Part shown: piece after piece, positions 1 to 11,679 of the stretch
Numbering within the stretch: the first letter of the stretch is position 1
Layout of the letters: each line of letters starts with the position of its first letter
DNA from: Mycogone perniciosa
Lineage: Eukaryota > Ascomycota > Sordariomycetes > Hypocreales > Hypocreaceae
NCBI GenBank assembly: GCA_025331125.1
Contig: JAOALB010000107.1
Coordinates: forward strand, 142,524 to 206,523
DNA length: 64,000 nt
Direction: 5' to 3'
Position numbers and translations under genes: made by a program
The notes under the pieces: model-generated
The model's input: the letters and a program-made list of their open reading frames with translations, nothing else
Database searches by the model: none
Told to the model about the DNA's origin: nothing

Positions 1-479
1 AGGAAGAAGACTTGTATAAAGAAGAGGCACCTACATCGTCGATGCTAGCACTTCAACTAAATGAGCCTGTTCACACACTTCTCATCCGAGATCAATCGCA
101 TTCAACTGAGTCCAACCCTGGAGAGGTTCTGCCTCTAAGGCCATTTAGCTTTCGCATTCCTCAGTTCCCAGTACACAAATATCAATTCAAAAAGCCTCTA
201 CCAGCCCCAATCCGAACCACACGCCTCACCCCCGTCGACCTGTACCGTCAATCCACCCCTCTCGTCGCTCACACGAAAACACCACCGAGATCAGTTGCTC
301 CAGTTTACTTCAATGGCTACGTACCACAGTTCACCATTGATATTTATCCGATCGGGGCTTCTGGGCATGTGATACCATGGGAGGAGAAAAAGACGTCCAG
401 GGTGACTTTGCACCATAAATACGTGAGTGAGACGTTGGAGCTCACTGATACAACAGACATTGTGTTGCGTCCGCATTAA
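1..479 (+). CDS. 3' end of an unrecognised protein gene (runs off the window's left edge)
   Basis: The reading frame is open from base 3 to a TAA at 477-479, and no ATG marks a start, so this is the last ~158 codons of a gene that begins outside the window. The visible part is rich in Pro, Thr and His, with no signal peptide, membrane segment or catalytic motif that I recognise. It ends in a tract that looks like folded beta structure (IDIYPIGASGHVIPWEE, then a Leu/Thr-rich tail). Base composition is normal, unlike the RIP-mutated blocks further on. It could also be a 3' exon. The family is unknown to me. Confidence 0.5.
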   Translation, partial: EEDLYKEEAPTSSMLALQLNEPVHTLLIRDQSHSTESNPGEVLPLRPFSFRIPQFPVHKYQFKKPLPAPIRTTRLTPVDLYRQSTPLVAHTKTPPRSVAPVYFNGYVPQFTIDIYPIGASGHVIPWEEKKTSRVTLHHKYVSETLELTDTTDIVLRPH

Positions 480-1530
480 TTAGTAGGCAATTGATTATGG
501 GGAACAAGGTGACTGTGGCCGTCTGTTCACTCTTTGGGGAACTAGCTTTCGCTATAATTAAATGATTCCTCAGACTTCTTGACTGCAAATTGGAAGCTTC
601 GTATCACAGGTCCGACAGCCAATTCTTCGTGGGCTTAGTATCTGTGGTTGTATTATACAATCTCCCTCTAAAAAGTACAAGAATCTAGCCCTTCGGAAGC
701 CGTAATCGTTTTACTTGCAGCACTCGTAAAATAACTTCTTCTTGTCAACGTCGTGGACAACATCCAGCCGACACTGCAACGAAATTCAAATCGCTTCACT
801 GCCCCACTACGTTAACAGACCTTGGAAGGAGGGGATAGACGACTTGGTGGCTGTATAGCTGATGACGATGAATATTTTAGGAGCTGAGATATACATGCTA
901 AAGGTTGTGACAAGGAGGCTAATAGCTACATAGTAGTGTATATCGGCCATCCTTTCCTATTGTAAACGGCAATAACTCGTACTACAAATATCTCAAACAA
1001 ATCCCAGGCCCCAACCCAGGTAGAAAACGCTTCGAGCCACGGCGCAAACTATTGTTGAAGACACGGGTGTGTCTTTAATGTTGCTTCACATTCCAACAGG
1101 ATAAACAATAATGAATTGGCACGAAATATCAACATCTGAAACCATTTGCTGCCCATTCTTCCCTTCCTCCACTCTATACTTTATAGGAGTTTTCTTTGCT
1201 TGTATCGAGCGTTGCCAGGGATGCCAGGGTAGCCGGGGCCCGAACAAGTCCCAAAGGCTGTTTGGCATCCAGCACCACAGTGGTCTACCGAGCTCCCAAA
1301 CCATCCACGGTAGGTACAACAGTCTCCAAAGCCAGAGTTGGCACACTTATACCCTCTAGATTTCCTGCATCAGCCGTCAAGAGAAAGGTCCGTAGGCTGT
1401 GGTCCTGTGGTGGCTGTTTTGGTTGTCGAGTTTGAGATGCTGCAAGCTCCGAACTTGGGTTGGCTCTGAAGTATCGAGTTAGCCAGCCATCTGTAATCCT
1501 CCCAGAAACCTCCATCAGACGGCGTGACTT
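480..1530. other. Intergenic, no supported gene
   Basis: Normal base composition. The short open frames here have no recognisable domains and overlap one another on both strands. The 1086-1530 part lies just downstream (minus strand) of the chitin-binding relic and may contain more of its decayed exons, but nothing can be assigned. Confidence 0.5.
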
Positions 1531-1531
1531 A

Positions 1532-1834
1532 CCAGCCAAGCCCACAATGTTCAACCAGGACGCCGCAGGTTCTATTTGAGCTGCAGCAGTCGCCGAACAC
1601 CACGCCACGTGTGTCCATTGGTGCCGCCGCAGGTCCCGTCTGGAGTAGTGCCTGTTTGCCATGGCAGCTTCTCTGGACGAGCTTGTGGAATCGTGCAATT
1701 GCCGGAGTAGCACTTCTCAACGTTGCAGAAATTAGTCCAGTTCCACAGCGCCCGGTCTTGTTGCAGCAGTCTCCCCATTTGCCCCTGCAAAGGAGACCAT
1801 TCGCTGCTGGGCCACATTTGCCATCTATAGAGTA
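1532..1834 (-). pseudogene. Decayed tandem chitin-binding type 1 (CBM18/hevein) domains
   Basis: Two hevein-like modules can be read on the minus strand, but only by changing frame twice. The first begins near 1834 with DGKCGPAANGLLCRG and continues through GDCCNKTGRCG. The frame shifts near 1737, then reads NFCNVEKCYSGNC and a second module starting DGTCGGTNGH. The frame shifts again near 1607 into VFGDCCSSNRTCG, ending at GLGW next to a GTAAGT donor (1532-1527). One module cysteine is replaced by Trp (HTWRG where a Cys is expected). CBM18 modules bind chitin and are common in secreted chitinases and chitin-binding effectors. The two frameshifts and the lost Cys make this a pseudogene. It may be a relic of a paralogue of the intact chitinase at 43.5-48 kb, but no GH18 remnant is visible here. 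Confidence 0.75.
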
Positions 1835-2100
1835 CTCGGACGGAAGTCAGCATATCCCCCTTCCCAGTGAGTCCCAGGGGCGCAGTCAGCCCTGATAGAG
1901 TTGTATTTAGTTTAATGCTACCCTTTTGGTGTTTACTTTGACTCTCCGCATTTCCAAGTTTCTGCATTACAGGAGGTCTGTGCCAGAGCAAGATGCGTTG
2001 CCGTATTTAGGACCGCAGAAGCCGTTTGTTGACACGGGATGCTAGACATCTGCATCATATTCAATTGGCACTCTCTGTCGCTGTCAAGGCGGGATTGGTA

Positions 2101-2325
2101 CTAATCCTTATGCTCCTGCAAAAAGACGTACACCTGAGTCACAAAATCGCCAATCGTGACGGGTTGGCCATCAGCGCGTTGAATGCGGAGGCGAGGGGCA
2201 AAATATCTGTCGGCCAGCTCCAACGTCATCTCATCCTTCGTCTCCAGAACATAAATCGACACGAGCATCTCGGTGAGAGAGTAATTGGCTGCAGGTTGTG
2301 CCGCGATAGAATGCCCAGTGAATGG
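2101..2325 (-). pseudogene. C-terminal relic of an unrecognised fungal protein
   Basis: An open minus-strand frame runs from about 2325 to a TAG at 2103-2101. It reads as real protein (ANYSLTEMLVSIYVLETK, then ELADRYFAPRLRIQRADG, and ending GDFVTQVYVFLQEHKD). Just upstream, another frame gives VTEIAIHWAFYRGTTC, which suggests a frameshift or an intron boundary near 2300. There is no start codon in a plausible place. I do not recognise the family. It is best read as the tail of a decayed gene. Confidence 0.45.
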
Positions 2326-2779
2326 CTATCTCGGTGACGATGTGGCGGCAGCCCCAGGCTCATCGGCGACCTCGATATTGGATATATCTTCAAACACAAA
2401 CCAGCGCAGACGGTTTAGGAGATCATCTCGATTCGAACATAGCCAAAGTGTTTGTAGAACGCGTCTAGGCCTCTTTTGTTGTCGGTCACTGATAGAGAAA
2501 GGCGCAAAAGTGAGTGTGATTTTCAAGGGACAGAAGCAGTTCGATGTTGGCGATGGTGGTTTGATGCAAATGAGGACCTAGTATTAAGGTAATGGCCGAA
2601 GTTGCTGGAGGCGGACTCTATGGAAAAGGACCTGAACATAGTCAATCATGTGATTTTATCACGTGGGGATCGCAAGGGATCCAGGCCTGTTCCACGCCAG
2701 CCGTTTCTCAGCATAGTAGTTACATGCTAATTCGCCATGCTGTTCGATAACGTGGTCCAAGGTACTCCGTAGAATGGTG

Positions 2780-3575
2780 GGAAACCGGTGGGCATCCTCA
2801 CAAGACTCGTCCCATCTTTCCGCCACCGCCACCGCTCTCTCTCAGGGTTCCAAAACTCCCAATCAAAATTGGGCTGCCTTTCCCAACTGTGCCTTCTTGC
2901 GTTTTTCCCGGGCCAGGATGCCCTGGTCCCCAAGGATCCGAAGAATTCAGGAGACGGAGACGATCTTGTGCCTGAAGAGTCAAAGGACGAAGTTGCTGAA
3001 AAGACTTGCGGCCTCCCTATAATTCCTATACCAACTGGGTCGGGCGGCCAGGAAACCCAGATAGACCTAAAACTTTGGACGGACCTAAAACTTTGGACGG
3101 ACCTAAAACTTCCAAGGAACCTGACAAACCGACACCGGGACCCACGCCCGAGCTGCCATGCACAAGACACCTAATACTACTGAATATAAGAAACACTGCT
3201 ATGACCGTGGCCAGTGGTCATACCGGTGGCGGACCATTATAGCCACCGAACGATTCTGCGCTTCCATCAAGGATCAGAAGCCAGGCCCCAGAGCATTCCG
3301 TAAGAAAACATACGACTAGCCCGCCCTTTCAGGCACGGATTAGGAAGTTGCCGTCATCAATTTTCACCATTATCAAGATCAAGGCAGACTGCGAGTGGAC
3401 CGTTGACGAGGCCGAATGTGGCGTTGAACTTCGCAAACCACTCGATCAGTGCGATACCACTAGTGAGAATAGGAAGCAGGGAGGCACTTTGAAGAATAAC
3501 TCTATCTTATGGCGGATCGATCCAAACGCTGCGTCATTATGGGATGCTTCTGGCTGGGTATTCATGGGGGTTTGA
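2780..3575 (+). pseudogene. Frameshifted secreted-protein relic with a Pro-rich linker and Cys-rich C-terminal domain
   Basis: On the plus strand a Pro/Lys/Asp-rich linker (around 2940-3150, including a GPKTLD repeat) is followed in another frame by a segment starting near 3150 that contains KKHCYDRGQWSYRWRTI and ATERFCASI. A TAG near 3320 interrupts it. A third frame then carries ADCEWTVDEAECGVEL and KQGGTLKNNSILWRIDPN, ending at a TGA at 3573-3575. From memory, the last motif resembles the C-terminal Cys-rich domain of large secreted fungal proteins, some of them killer-toxin-like or chitin-related. That assignment is tentative. A Ser stands where the motif usually has Cys (NNS). At least two frame changes make it a pseudogene. 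Confidence 0.5.
3064..3113 (+). repeat. 18-bp tandem repeat, ~2.8 copies
   Basis: The unit GACCTAAAACTTTGGACG is repeated head to tail inside the decayed secreted-protein gene. It encodes a six-residue Pro/Lys/Asp unit (GPKTLD). The length is a multiple of three, as expected of a repeat that grew in coding sequence. Confidence 0.9.
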
Positions 3576-4055
3576 TGCACGGCTGTATCCACCCTTGACG
3601 ATATGTATGTGCCAAGTGCATGCGTAACATATTAAAAGCTGGAATGGAGCAGATAATATCAAGCACAGATCAACAATTTAAGGGCTCATAGAGGGATTGG
3701 AAATGATTGAATTCGATACTCTTGCTGATCCCAAGTTAGGTAGGAAAAGCTGCTACTTAAATACACAGAACCTGCGAGTTATCCGAGTCCGTAAACTGGG
3801 CAATCTAGTTATCATGATATCAAAACAGACTTACGGATCCAGCTATTATTGCAAGCTAGCTGGGAATGAAGGAATGTTGGTTGGACGAGAGGTCCCACTG
3901 ACGGGTAGCTGTATAGTACTGCTCGTTTTATTGTAAATGTACACCTGTACCTAAATCCTTAAACTCCGAAGGACCGCTGAAGTCGTCTTCCGTCTCATGC
4001 CAACGACTCCATACCCAGGAAACATTGTTTGCGCAGCAGCGACTTCCCATACATC
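3576..4055. other. Intergenic, no supported gene
   Basis: Short ORFs only, none with a recognisable domain. The right part is probably the 3' flank of the minus-strand gene at 4056-4544. Confidence 0.5.
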
Positions 4056-4544
4056 TTAGCCCTGGGTGACCATGTAGTACTCAAAGCCAGAGAGCCTGGT
4101 GCACGGAATGAGACCACAACAATCATGTTTGACGCACTGACTGTCGTCACACTGATCCTGGTAAAGTCCACCCGGGCACAGCCAGAGTGCGAATTTCCCA
4201 GAGCCATTGAACTGGATGGATTTGGGTCCACTTGCCAGTTTACTGCACCTCTGTCTAGATGTACCCGTTGCAGTCTGGAGGGCGTTGGTGAAAGTGCACC
4301 TTGCAGGGCCCTGGTCTTGAGAGAAGACGGCAAGCGCCCATTCTGGAACGGCAGATTTGGCCTCGGAGGATGAGAGGAGAGCCAGCGCAGCAGCGGTGGG
4401 TGAGAGAGTCTTAGTATCAGTATCGTTCGATGTAGGGGGAGCCTGCGCATCGGCCGCAAGAGGAGAAGCCTGCGCACCGGCCACTAAGAGAGCAGCCAGC
4501 AATACCGCGAGGCGGGTTGTAGTCTTCGATAGGGTGAATAACAT
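4056..4544 (-). CDS. Small secreted cysteine-rich protein (162 aa)
   Basis: Single-exon minus-strand gene with ATG at 4544-4542 and TAA at 4058-4056. The N-terminus is a clear signal peptide: a Lys/Arg-containing start, then a Leu/Ala/Val core ending VAGAQA (about residues 1-26). A low-complexity Pro/Thr/Asp linker follows to about residue 70. The C-terminal ~90 residues contain seven cysteines, including a CVKHDCC cluster, which suggests a disulphide-stabilised extracellular fold. A TATA-like element lies ~110 bp upstream, which supports this start. Size and cysteine content fit a secreted effector-like or antimicrobial-type protein, but no family is recognised and that role is inference. 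The frame is intact, in contrast to the decayed genes around it. Confidence 0.7.
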   Translation of the reverse strand: MLFTLSKTTTRLAVLLAALLVAGAQASPLAADAQAPPTSNDTDTKTLSPTAAALALLSSSEAKSAVPEWALAVFSQDQGPARCTFTNALQTATGTSRQRCSKLASGPKSIQFNGSGKFALWLCPGGLYQDQCDDSQCVKHDCCGLIPCTRLSGFEYYMVTQG

Positions 4545-4652
4545 TGTGTTAAGAGATGATGGGGGATAGATCGATTGGTAAATAACTTTATTGAAGATTG
4601 TGATTGAAACTGAAGAGCGCTGGCAAAAGAGTGAGATATGGCACGTATTAGG

Positions 4653-4662
4653 TTTATATATA
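4653..4662 (-). promoter_or_regulatory. TATA-like element of the small secreted protein gene
   Basis: Reads TATATATAAA on the minus strand, ~110 bp upstream of the ATG at 4544. Position and sequence fit a fungal core promoter. Confidence 0.5.
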
Positions 4663-6951
4663 CAGGAGACGTTTGCTTTGGGAAGCTCCCATTCTAGTAC
4701 CCCGATAGCCTAAATTCTCAGTTACGGCCGCAATACCTGCTATCTTGGGTTTTCCGAGGCAATACACCGATCTTCCCAGATATTTTTACCTAGAGACTAT
4801 CACAACGTGCATATCTCATGTTAGCCTAATATACTATAAGACGTATAACTTAATAGCTTAGCACTAACAAGGGACTTAGCGTTATAGTTCATAATAGATT
4901 ATAGTATCCCTACATTTATTTAAATAGAAACTTACTACACCTTTATCTATCGTACTTAAAAACTCCAAATACGTAGTTGTTATAATTTTATGCTTTGTCG
5001 GGACTGACCTACATGCCCAAGCTTACACAAATTTCTATTTCATTTACCTCACGCTTTATTCATAAGTTCGTGTATGCATGGTTTGTGTGTGTGTTCCCCA
5101 GGCAAAATACTTTCACTTAATGAAAGAAATAGCTTTATTATTCCATAAGAGTATTTAATAGCAATACTAAGGCTCTATTTACCTATAAAAGAAAACTACT
5201 TTAATATGACTTATATAGAGTAAAGCTGTATTGAAAGTAGAGATATATAATATATTTATCACCGATTCTGGGGAGTACCCCGTTGAAGGCATCCTTGTCC
5301 GATTGCGTCAACTCATCCACACAAGAAGTAGGCCCCAGAGCCACTCTGGAGCCGAAAAACTCAATCATGCGCAGCAGTAAGGGGATTCCCACACATATCT
5401 CTTGGCCAGGCCGGCCTTTGCTGTGCCTTTAGCATACGACCCGCACTCGTAGCTTCAGGGGGCCCCGTGGGACGTGCTATCCTCCACCTCTGCAGGATTC
5501 TGTTCGAGATCTTGAAGGTAAAATAGGTTCGGGCCAATTTTGGCCTCCAGCCAGAGATATGATTCTGGCATTACGTCAACATATTCGTATAGCATCTCAT
5601 AGCAATCTACTTCTTTAAAGAGGGCACTTGGTCGGTGAGCTCAAATAATGTCTCTTCTATAGGCTTGAGTGGCCACTAGATAAGGAATGTGTCGCCTAGC
5701 ATATATGGTCACTTATCCACACGCACAGTGTGGGCTCACATTTTGCTGGATTTTGGTCTGACAGAAAAGTTTCGGAGACTGAGGATCCCGTTCGCTATGG
5801 AACTCCTGAGTGTCGTTGACCATGATCCGGTGTGCCGAAATGACCTTTCAGATGCTGTCTAGTGATGACGTGCCCTGGAGTCTTTGTTACTTTGGTAGGC
5901 AGCCATCTGGATTAAGTGAGCTGAAGCTCTACTTCGCGTATCAACTATTATATACCAACCACAATAAGCAACTTCAACTATGGTCTGACCAACCATGTTG
6001 TCGGAGATGGCAGTGAGACTCACCCTGGCCTTATGGAGTGCCTCAATAGCCTCCCTACTCATCCTAAGTTTCACGGCGTTTGCAGCACGGCCTCCTTTGT
6101 CCAGGCCGGGATCGCCTTCATAGTTACTAGCAATCATATTGAACCAGAGTGGACTATACGCTTCCACCGCACGCTTGATAGTCGTTGGGGCACTCAAGGC
6201 CAACGACGTAGCTTAGCGGTGCCCCGTACGGCGAGGAGAAAAGCAAGGCGGTGTGACGGGGTTTAGACGGAAGAAACTATAACTCAGGGGTGTGGAAGGA
6301 TGGTCGAATAGATTGCTGAACATGTGTTTGACGGTTACTCTTATTTGTGCTGTCATATTCTCATCTTCACCTACAAAAAGCCACTCCATGTCTATGGGGT
6401 CTTTTGTGAGTGAAATAAATCATCCAATGATAACAATCCTAAGCGTCACGCGCAACTGACATCTGAAACGGCTCCTGCCGAGGAAGCGGTTGAATATATT
6501 CCAGTCAAGTTCAGTCTAAGTAGTAAGCCACGAGTGTCGCTACACTAAGGCTGGCCGGACGGCGAGAAAGACAAACTATAGGAGGAGCTGTATGAGTGTG
6601 AGTGTGTTTCGACTGAAAGCATTCTCTCGACAGCAGGTGGTTTTGTCAACCTCAGTAAACGGATTATTCCACATCACGGCACATTCCATAACATGACACA
6701 TTCCTTCATTCCAACGCACATTCCTTGATTCCCAACTAGCTTGCAATAACAGCCGGATCCGTAAGTCAATGACGATATCATGACAGTCAGATTTCCTAGA
6801 TTTCCTAGATCCGGATGGTCATGATCAATTAGTTAGCAAGTTTTCATGTATTTAAGCAGCCGCTTTTCCCACCTAACTTGGGATAAGCAAGAGTGTCGAA
6901 TTCTATCATTTTATGCATTCGTCAATGAGCCCTCATACTGTTGATCTGTGA
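4663..6951. other. Intergenic with faint coding relics
   Basis: Mostly non-coding, with a moderately AT-rich stretch at 4800-5260. Two minus-strand stretches look protein-like. Around 5515-5615 a frame reads EVDCYEMLYEYVDVMPESY and YLWLEAKIGPNLFY. At 6203-5980 a frame contains YSPLWFNMIASNYEGDPG and MSREAIEALHKARVSL. A possible intron (GTTGGT near 6000, AG near 5911) would lead into a short last exon. Neither is recognised or shown to be complete. Confidence 0.35.
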
Positions 6952-7445
6952 TTGATAGGTTTCCAATATATTCCCTTCTCAACAGACGGTTTAACATTGG
7001 GCATAGATGGTTCCACCCACGATCGACTGTTAGACAAGTCGGAGAGGATACCTCTTCAAGGTCAAGAAGGCAGATACATTGTTGGCCTTGACATCTTCCA
7101 TCAACTCCATTGTCTGGTATGCTACGATTACCTCATCCAATATGTCTTACAGATTCGCTCATGCCCTCAAGTCCTTGATGATACAAAAGCCTGTTCACTA
7201 ACCAAATTGAGCACTCAGAATTCTATCCGAAAAGCCTTCTTTCCGCGCCACTACAATGTGTCGATGACAAATCCAGATGGCACGGTAAATTTTCTGCAAT
7301 GGGTCCATATTGGTTCGTAATACCTTGCACTCATGTCCCTCTCTACACCTACAGTCCCCTCTCATTTCCTTGAAGAATACTCCGTCTCTAACACGTACAC
7401 TTGAGCCCTTGTGCAGATCATTGCACCGATTCCATTAGGTAAGGT
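6952..7445 (+). pseudogene. UstYa-like (DUF3328) oxidase fragment, truncated at both ends
   Basis: UstYa-family proteins are membrane-anchored oxidases of ribosomal peptide (dikaritin/ustiloxin-type) and other mycotoxin pathways. They are marked by two HxxHC motifs. The first, HQLHC, ends exon sequence at 7116. A GTATGC donor (7117) and CAG acceptor (7218) define a 102-bp intron that restores the family's usual continuation into an Ile-Arg-Lys helix. A second intron (7313-7416, donor GTTCGT, acceptor GTGCAG) splits an Asp codon and brings in the second motif, HxDHC. The frame stops at 7440-7442 or continues a few codons through a possible third donor (GTAAGG, 7439), then meets AT-rich repeat DNA near 7500. 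The N-terminal membrane segment and upstream conserved region are absent. Both catalytic motifs survive, but the gene is incomplete. Confidence 0.75.
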
Positions 7446-7499
7446 CTTATGTTCAATGTTAATCTCAAGCTTCCCTCCTACACCTACAGGTACCCCACC

Positions 7500-10400
7500 T
7501 TTTAGGTGCCTACTCACTAAAGTTTATAGCCTCTTAACGAGCTATTAAGAAAAATAAACTTATTGATGCTCCTTTAACCCTTTTGAGTATTTAAAAAAGG
7601 ATAATAAATACTATTGAACTTTAAGTAAATTAAAAAAATTAAACTTTACTATTATTAAATAAACACTTATTTAATAATTTAAAAAAAACTATTTATTTAT
7701 ATATATAAAATAAATACAATATTAATAAAAAATATATAAAAGTTAATATTTTTATTTTTAATTTAAATTTTAAGATAAAACTAAAAAAGGTTTTTTTTAA
7801 AAAGAATTAATAACAGTATTTAATTTTAATAATAATAAATAATTTATTTATAATTTTACTTTTTAAATAAAAATCCCTTTACTTTTAATTTAATCAATTT
7901 AACTTTAAGATTTTCTTTATAAAACTAGGTTTTGAGAATATAATAGCTGCTATAATAAATTGCAATTAAAAGGTCTTTAAGGAAGCTATATTAATTTAAG
8001 TTAAATTCGCTTATAAATATACTTTTTAATATAGCCTAGAATTATAATAAAATATTATAATAGTAAAATACTGTAAATATTAAAAAGCTTATAGCTATTA
8101 AATAATTAAAAGTAATTAAAAGTAATTAATACTTTTTTTATATATAATATAATATAAAATATAAAGTAAAGAGTAGTATTTATATATATAATATATATAT
8201 AATATATAACCTTTATAATTATATAATAAAGTATTTATCTAATAAATATTATATATACTTCCTTTTTATATTTTATATTTTATAGACCCTTTAATTAAAG
8301 GAGCTATTATAACCTTTCTTTAACTATAAGATATTAAAATACTTCGTATTAAGGTATTAAATAATCCTTTTAATATTCCTTTATATTTATATTATTAAGT
8401 TAACTGCTTATTATATATTATAAATAAAATTAAATAATAAAGGAAAAGTAACTTTAAAGTTAATATTTATAGAAAAATAATAATAATAGTAATATTATAA
8501 ATAACAATTTATACTTTGAATAATCGTTTTAAAGCTCCTTTTATAAAAAAGTAAATAATTCCTTTTTTTTACTGCTTCTTTTCTTTATAATTATTATTAC
8601 TATTAATATTATTATTAAAATAGCCTTAACTTTATTTATATATTATTTAATAAACTATTTATTTAATAATTTAAATTATTAATTTTGTTTAATATAACTA
8701 TAATCTATTAAAAACAGTATAAATACTATTACTGCTTTTAAAAAAATCTAAAGTATTAATATTATAGTTACTCCTTTTACTCCTCCTTTTACTTTAAAAT
8801 ACTAGTTACCTATCTATAAAAACTGCTTATAGTCAGTAATTACTAAAAAAGGCAATTTTACATAATATAATAATAGTATTAGTTACTTAAAATAATACTT
8901 TGCCTATAAGGCAGGCAATTATTATTATATCCTATAATATATTTATTTATTTAATTTAATTATTTAAACTATAAAATTAAAACTTCATAGTAATTTTAAA
9001 TTAACTTTATTAGCCTATTAGTTAGCCTTTACTATTAATAGTAATAAAGCTTTCATAAACCTTTTAATATATAATTAACTGCTTTTTTTTAACTAGTAAA
9101 GTAAATAATTAAGAGGTATAAATAAGCTTTATGCCTAGAATTTAAAGTATTAGAAAAGTTTAGGTTTATTTATATAAATAATATAAAGGGTATTAGCGCC
9201 TTTAATATAGCTTTAAATAGCTCTAATAATACTATATATACTTAAGTAATATAGAAAACTATAAGTAACTTTTTATTAGGTTAAAAATAGGTAATAGTTA
9301 AAGTATTAATAAATAATAATTGCCTTTTATTATTACTAAATTTAATTATATATCCCTTTTATAACTATTACTCCTTTATAACTATACTTAAATCTATTAA
9401 GTTTAATAATACTTTAAAGTACTTTAACTGCTTTTAATAATTATTATAGTTTATATATTCTTTTTAAAATTAAACTTTATTTTATAAAATAAATATTAAA
9501 AGCTTATAGTCTTTTTACTATTTATATTAAAATAAATAGTTTTACTTTTATAATAAAGGTAATTACTATCCTTTAATATATAGTATTTATATAATAAATC
9601 TTTTATATATAGCTATTAAATAGTTTTATAAAGACTTTGATATTTTCGTTTATTAATTAAAAAGGTATTATTTATTATAATTAAACCCTTTATTTTACTA
9701 TACCCTTATATTATAATATAATATATTGTTATATATATAAATACTAAATCTCTTAATTAATAGTTTAATAGTATTTTCTATATAACTTATATAAACGGTT
9801 TAAAAGTATTAATATTATAAAAGCTATATTAACTTCAATTATAATTATAATATAAAGTATCGATTTTATTTTCCTTTAATAGCTTTTAACCTTTTCAATT
9901 ATTATTTAACTAGTATCCTTTTAATATTTAATTACTAAAATAAAAATAAATAAAAATAAATCCCTTTTAGGTAAGTTAAAGTATTGTATTATTCTTTTAA
10001 GATATTCTTTATATAAAAGGTATATTTTATACTTTTTGCGATTTTAAATAATATTAATTCTTAAAAACTATTTTATATCTTTACCTTTAATTAATTTATA
10101 TTTTCCTTTTTGGCTAGCTATAAGCGTTATAGCTAATACTTTAATTTGTTTATTATATTTAATTAAAATATTATTAATATAAAAGCCTAGGAAAATCCTT
10201 TTATTAAATATAAAGAAAAGATATAGCTTTTTTAAATATACCTTTAAACCTTATTCCTTTAAAGTTAACTATAATTTATTATATTATAGTTATAGTAAAT
10301 CCTTTAGCCTATATAAAGCTTTATTCAGCTCTTTATGTATATTCCTTTATTTAAATCTATTTAATAGTTTATATATTATAACTATCCTTTATTTATCTTA

Positions 10401-11291
10401 AATTATATTAAAGAAAATATCTTTTATATTAAACTGCATTATTCCTAAATTAAACTTAACTATTAAAGCTATTATTATATAAAAAAGTATACTATAAGTA
10501 TTACAGTATATATACATTTTATTATAAAGCTTTTTTATAAATTACTTTATATTATAAAGTATACCTTATAGTATTTTAACTTCCCTTTTTTATTAAACTT
10601 ATATATAAATACCTATTTAATAAATAAAGACTTTAAATATACTATTAATTATTATTACTTTTAACTATTCTATTTATATAATATATTAATCTCTTTTTAT
10701 ATAATTATAAAGAATTAATCCTTTAATAAATAGTGTTTGAATTCTTTTTAACTATTAAATAGTTTTACTAAATCTTTTAAATATATTGCTAGCTATAATA
10801 AAACTGCGTTAAGCGTTTAAATAAACTTTTAATTATAGGATATTGAAATAACTATAAAAGGTATTTAAAGGCTTTTTAAATATTATTTAATATACTTTAT
10901 TAATTTTATAATAGGTATGTATCTATTATTTTAATAAAACCTACTATTATTAAATATACTTTACGTTAATTACTTTAAATTATTTTTTTTCCCTTTTAAG
11001 AAAATAATTATTAACTACTTATATAAAAGTATCTTTATATAGTTTTATACTTTTATACTATTATAAATCCTTTTTATAGCTTTATATAACTTTGTTTATT
11101 AATAAAATTATTTTTTAATTTATTTATTTTTAATTATAAATCTATTTTACAATTCCTTTATATTTGAAATATTATATTCCTATTAACCTTATTTATCCTT
11201 TAACTATAAACAGATACTTTTATTTATTTACTATATAAATTTATGTTTTATTTCTTTATATATTATTTTTAATAGTAAAGGATTTATAAAA
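7500..11291 (-). mobile_element. Degraded retroelement relic, probably in reverse orientation
   Basis: No ORF survives. On the minus strand near 10184-10161 the translation reads YINNILI after Gly-Phe, which looks like a reverse transcriptase YIDDILI box with both Asp codons changed to Asn. That suggests a Gypsy-type element inserted opposite to its right-hand neighbour. No LTRs could be delimited, so the borders are those of the leftover region. Confidence 0.4.
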
Positions 11292-11679
11292 TATCATAAC
11301 CTAACTATATTAAAGACCTTGTTACGGGATTACAGCAGAATATCGGAACCTTTAATTAATTACTAATAGATTGCAGCTATAAGCGCAATCCTATAAAAGG
11401 GATTACTATATAAAACCATAATCCTAGATTATCAGGATTACTATAATCTAAACAATTTAAGTGTATTTACTATATATCTCTTTTATATATATATAACTGG
11501 CTTGCTATTTATTTAATATAGTTATTTAAATAATTATTAATAAATTATATTTACTAGAACTGCCTTTTTTATAGAATTATAACTATATTACTTTATTTAA
11601 TATTTATCTTTAACCTCTTTATTACTATAAATCTATACACTTTAATTTAACTATTATAAATTTAACCTAAATTATTATA
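11292..11679 (+). repeat. Gypsy family-1 LTR, left (5') copy
   Basis: Aligns along its length with 18078-18465 (both ~388 bp), and over much of its length with 28042-28406 and the reverse complement of 58952-59358. The better preserved copies begin TGTTATGACC or TGTATTACGACC and end GATYGTTACA. Here the ends are eroded to TATCATAACC and AATTATTATA by C-to-T and G-to-A changes. The copy keeps some GC-containing words, for example TTGTTACGGGATTACAGC. Confidence 0.85.

Noticed and set aside
1086..1713. ORFs of 79-142 codons on both strands around the CBM18 relic
   Set aside because: They are alternate frames of the decayed chitin-binding region or domain-free flank. The hevein cysteine pattern appears only in the frames described.
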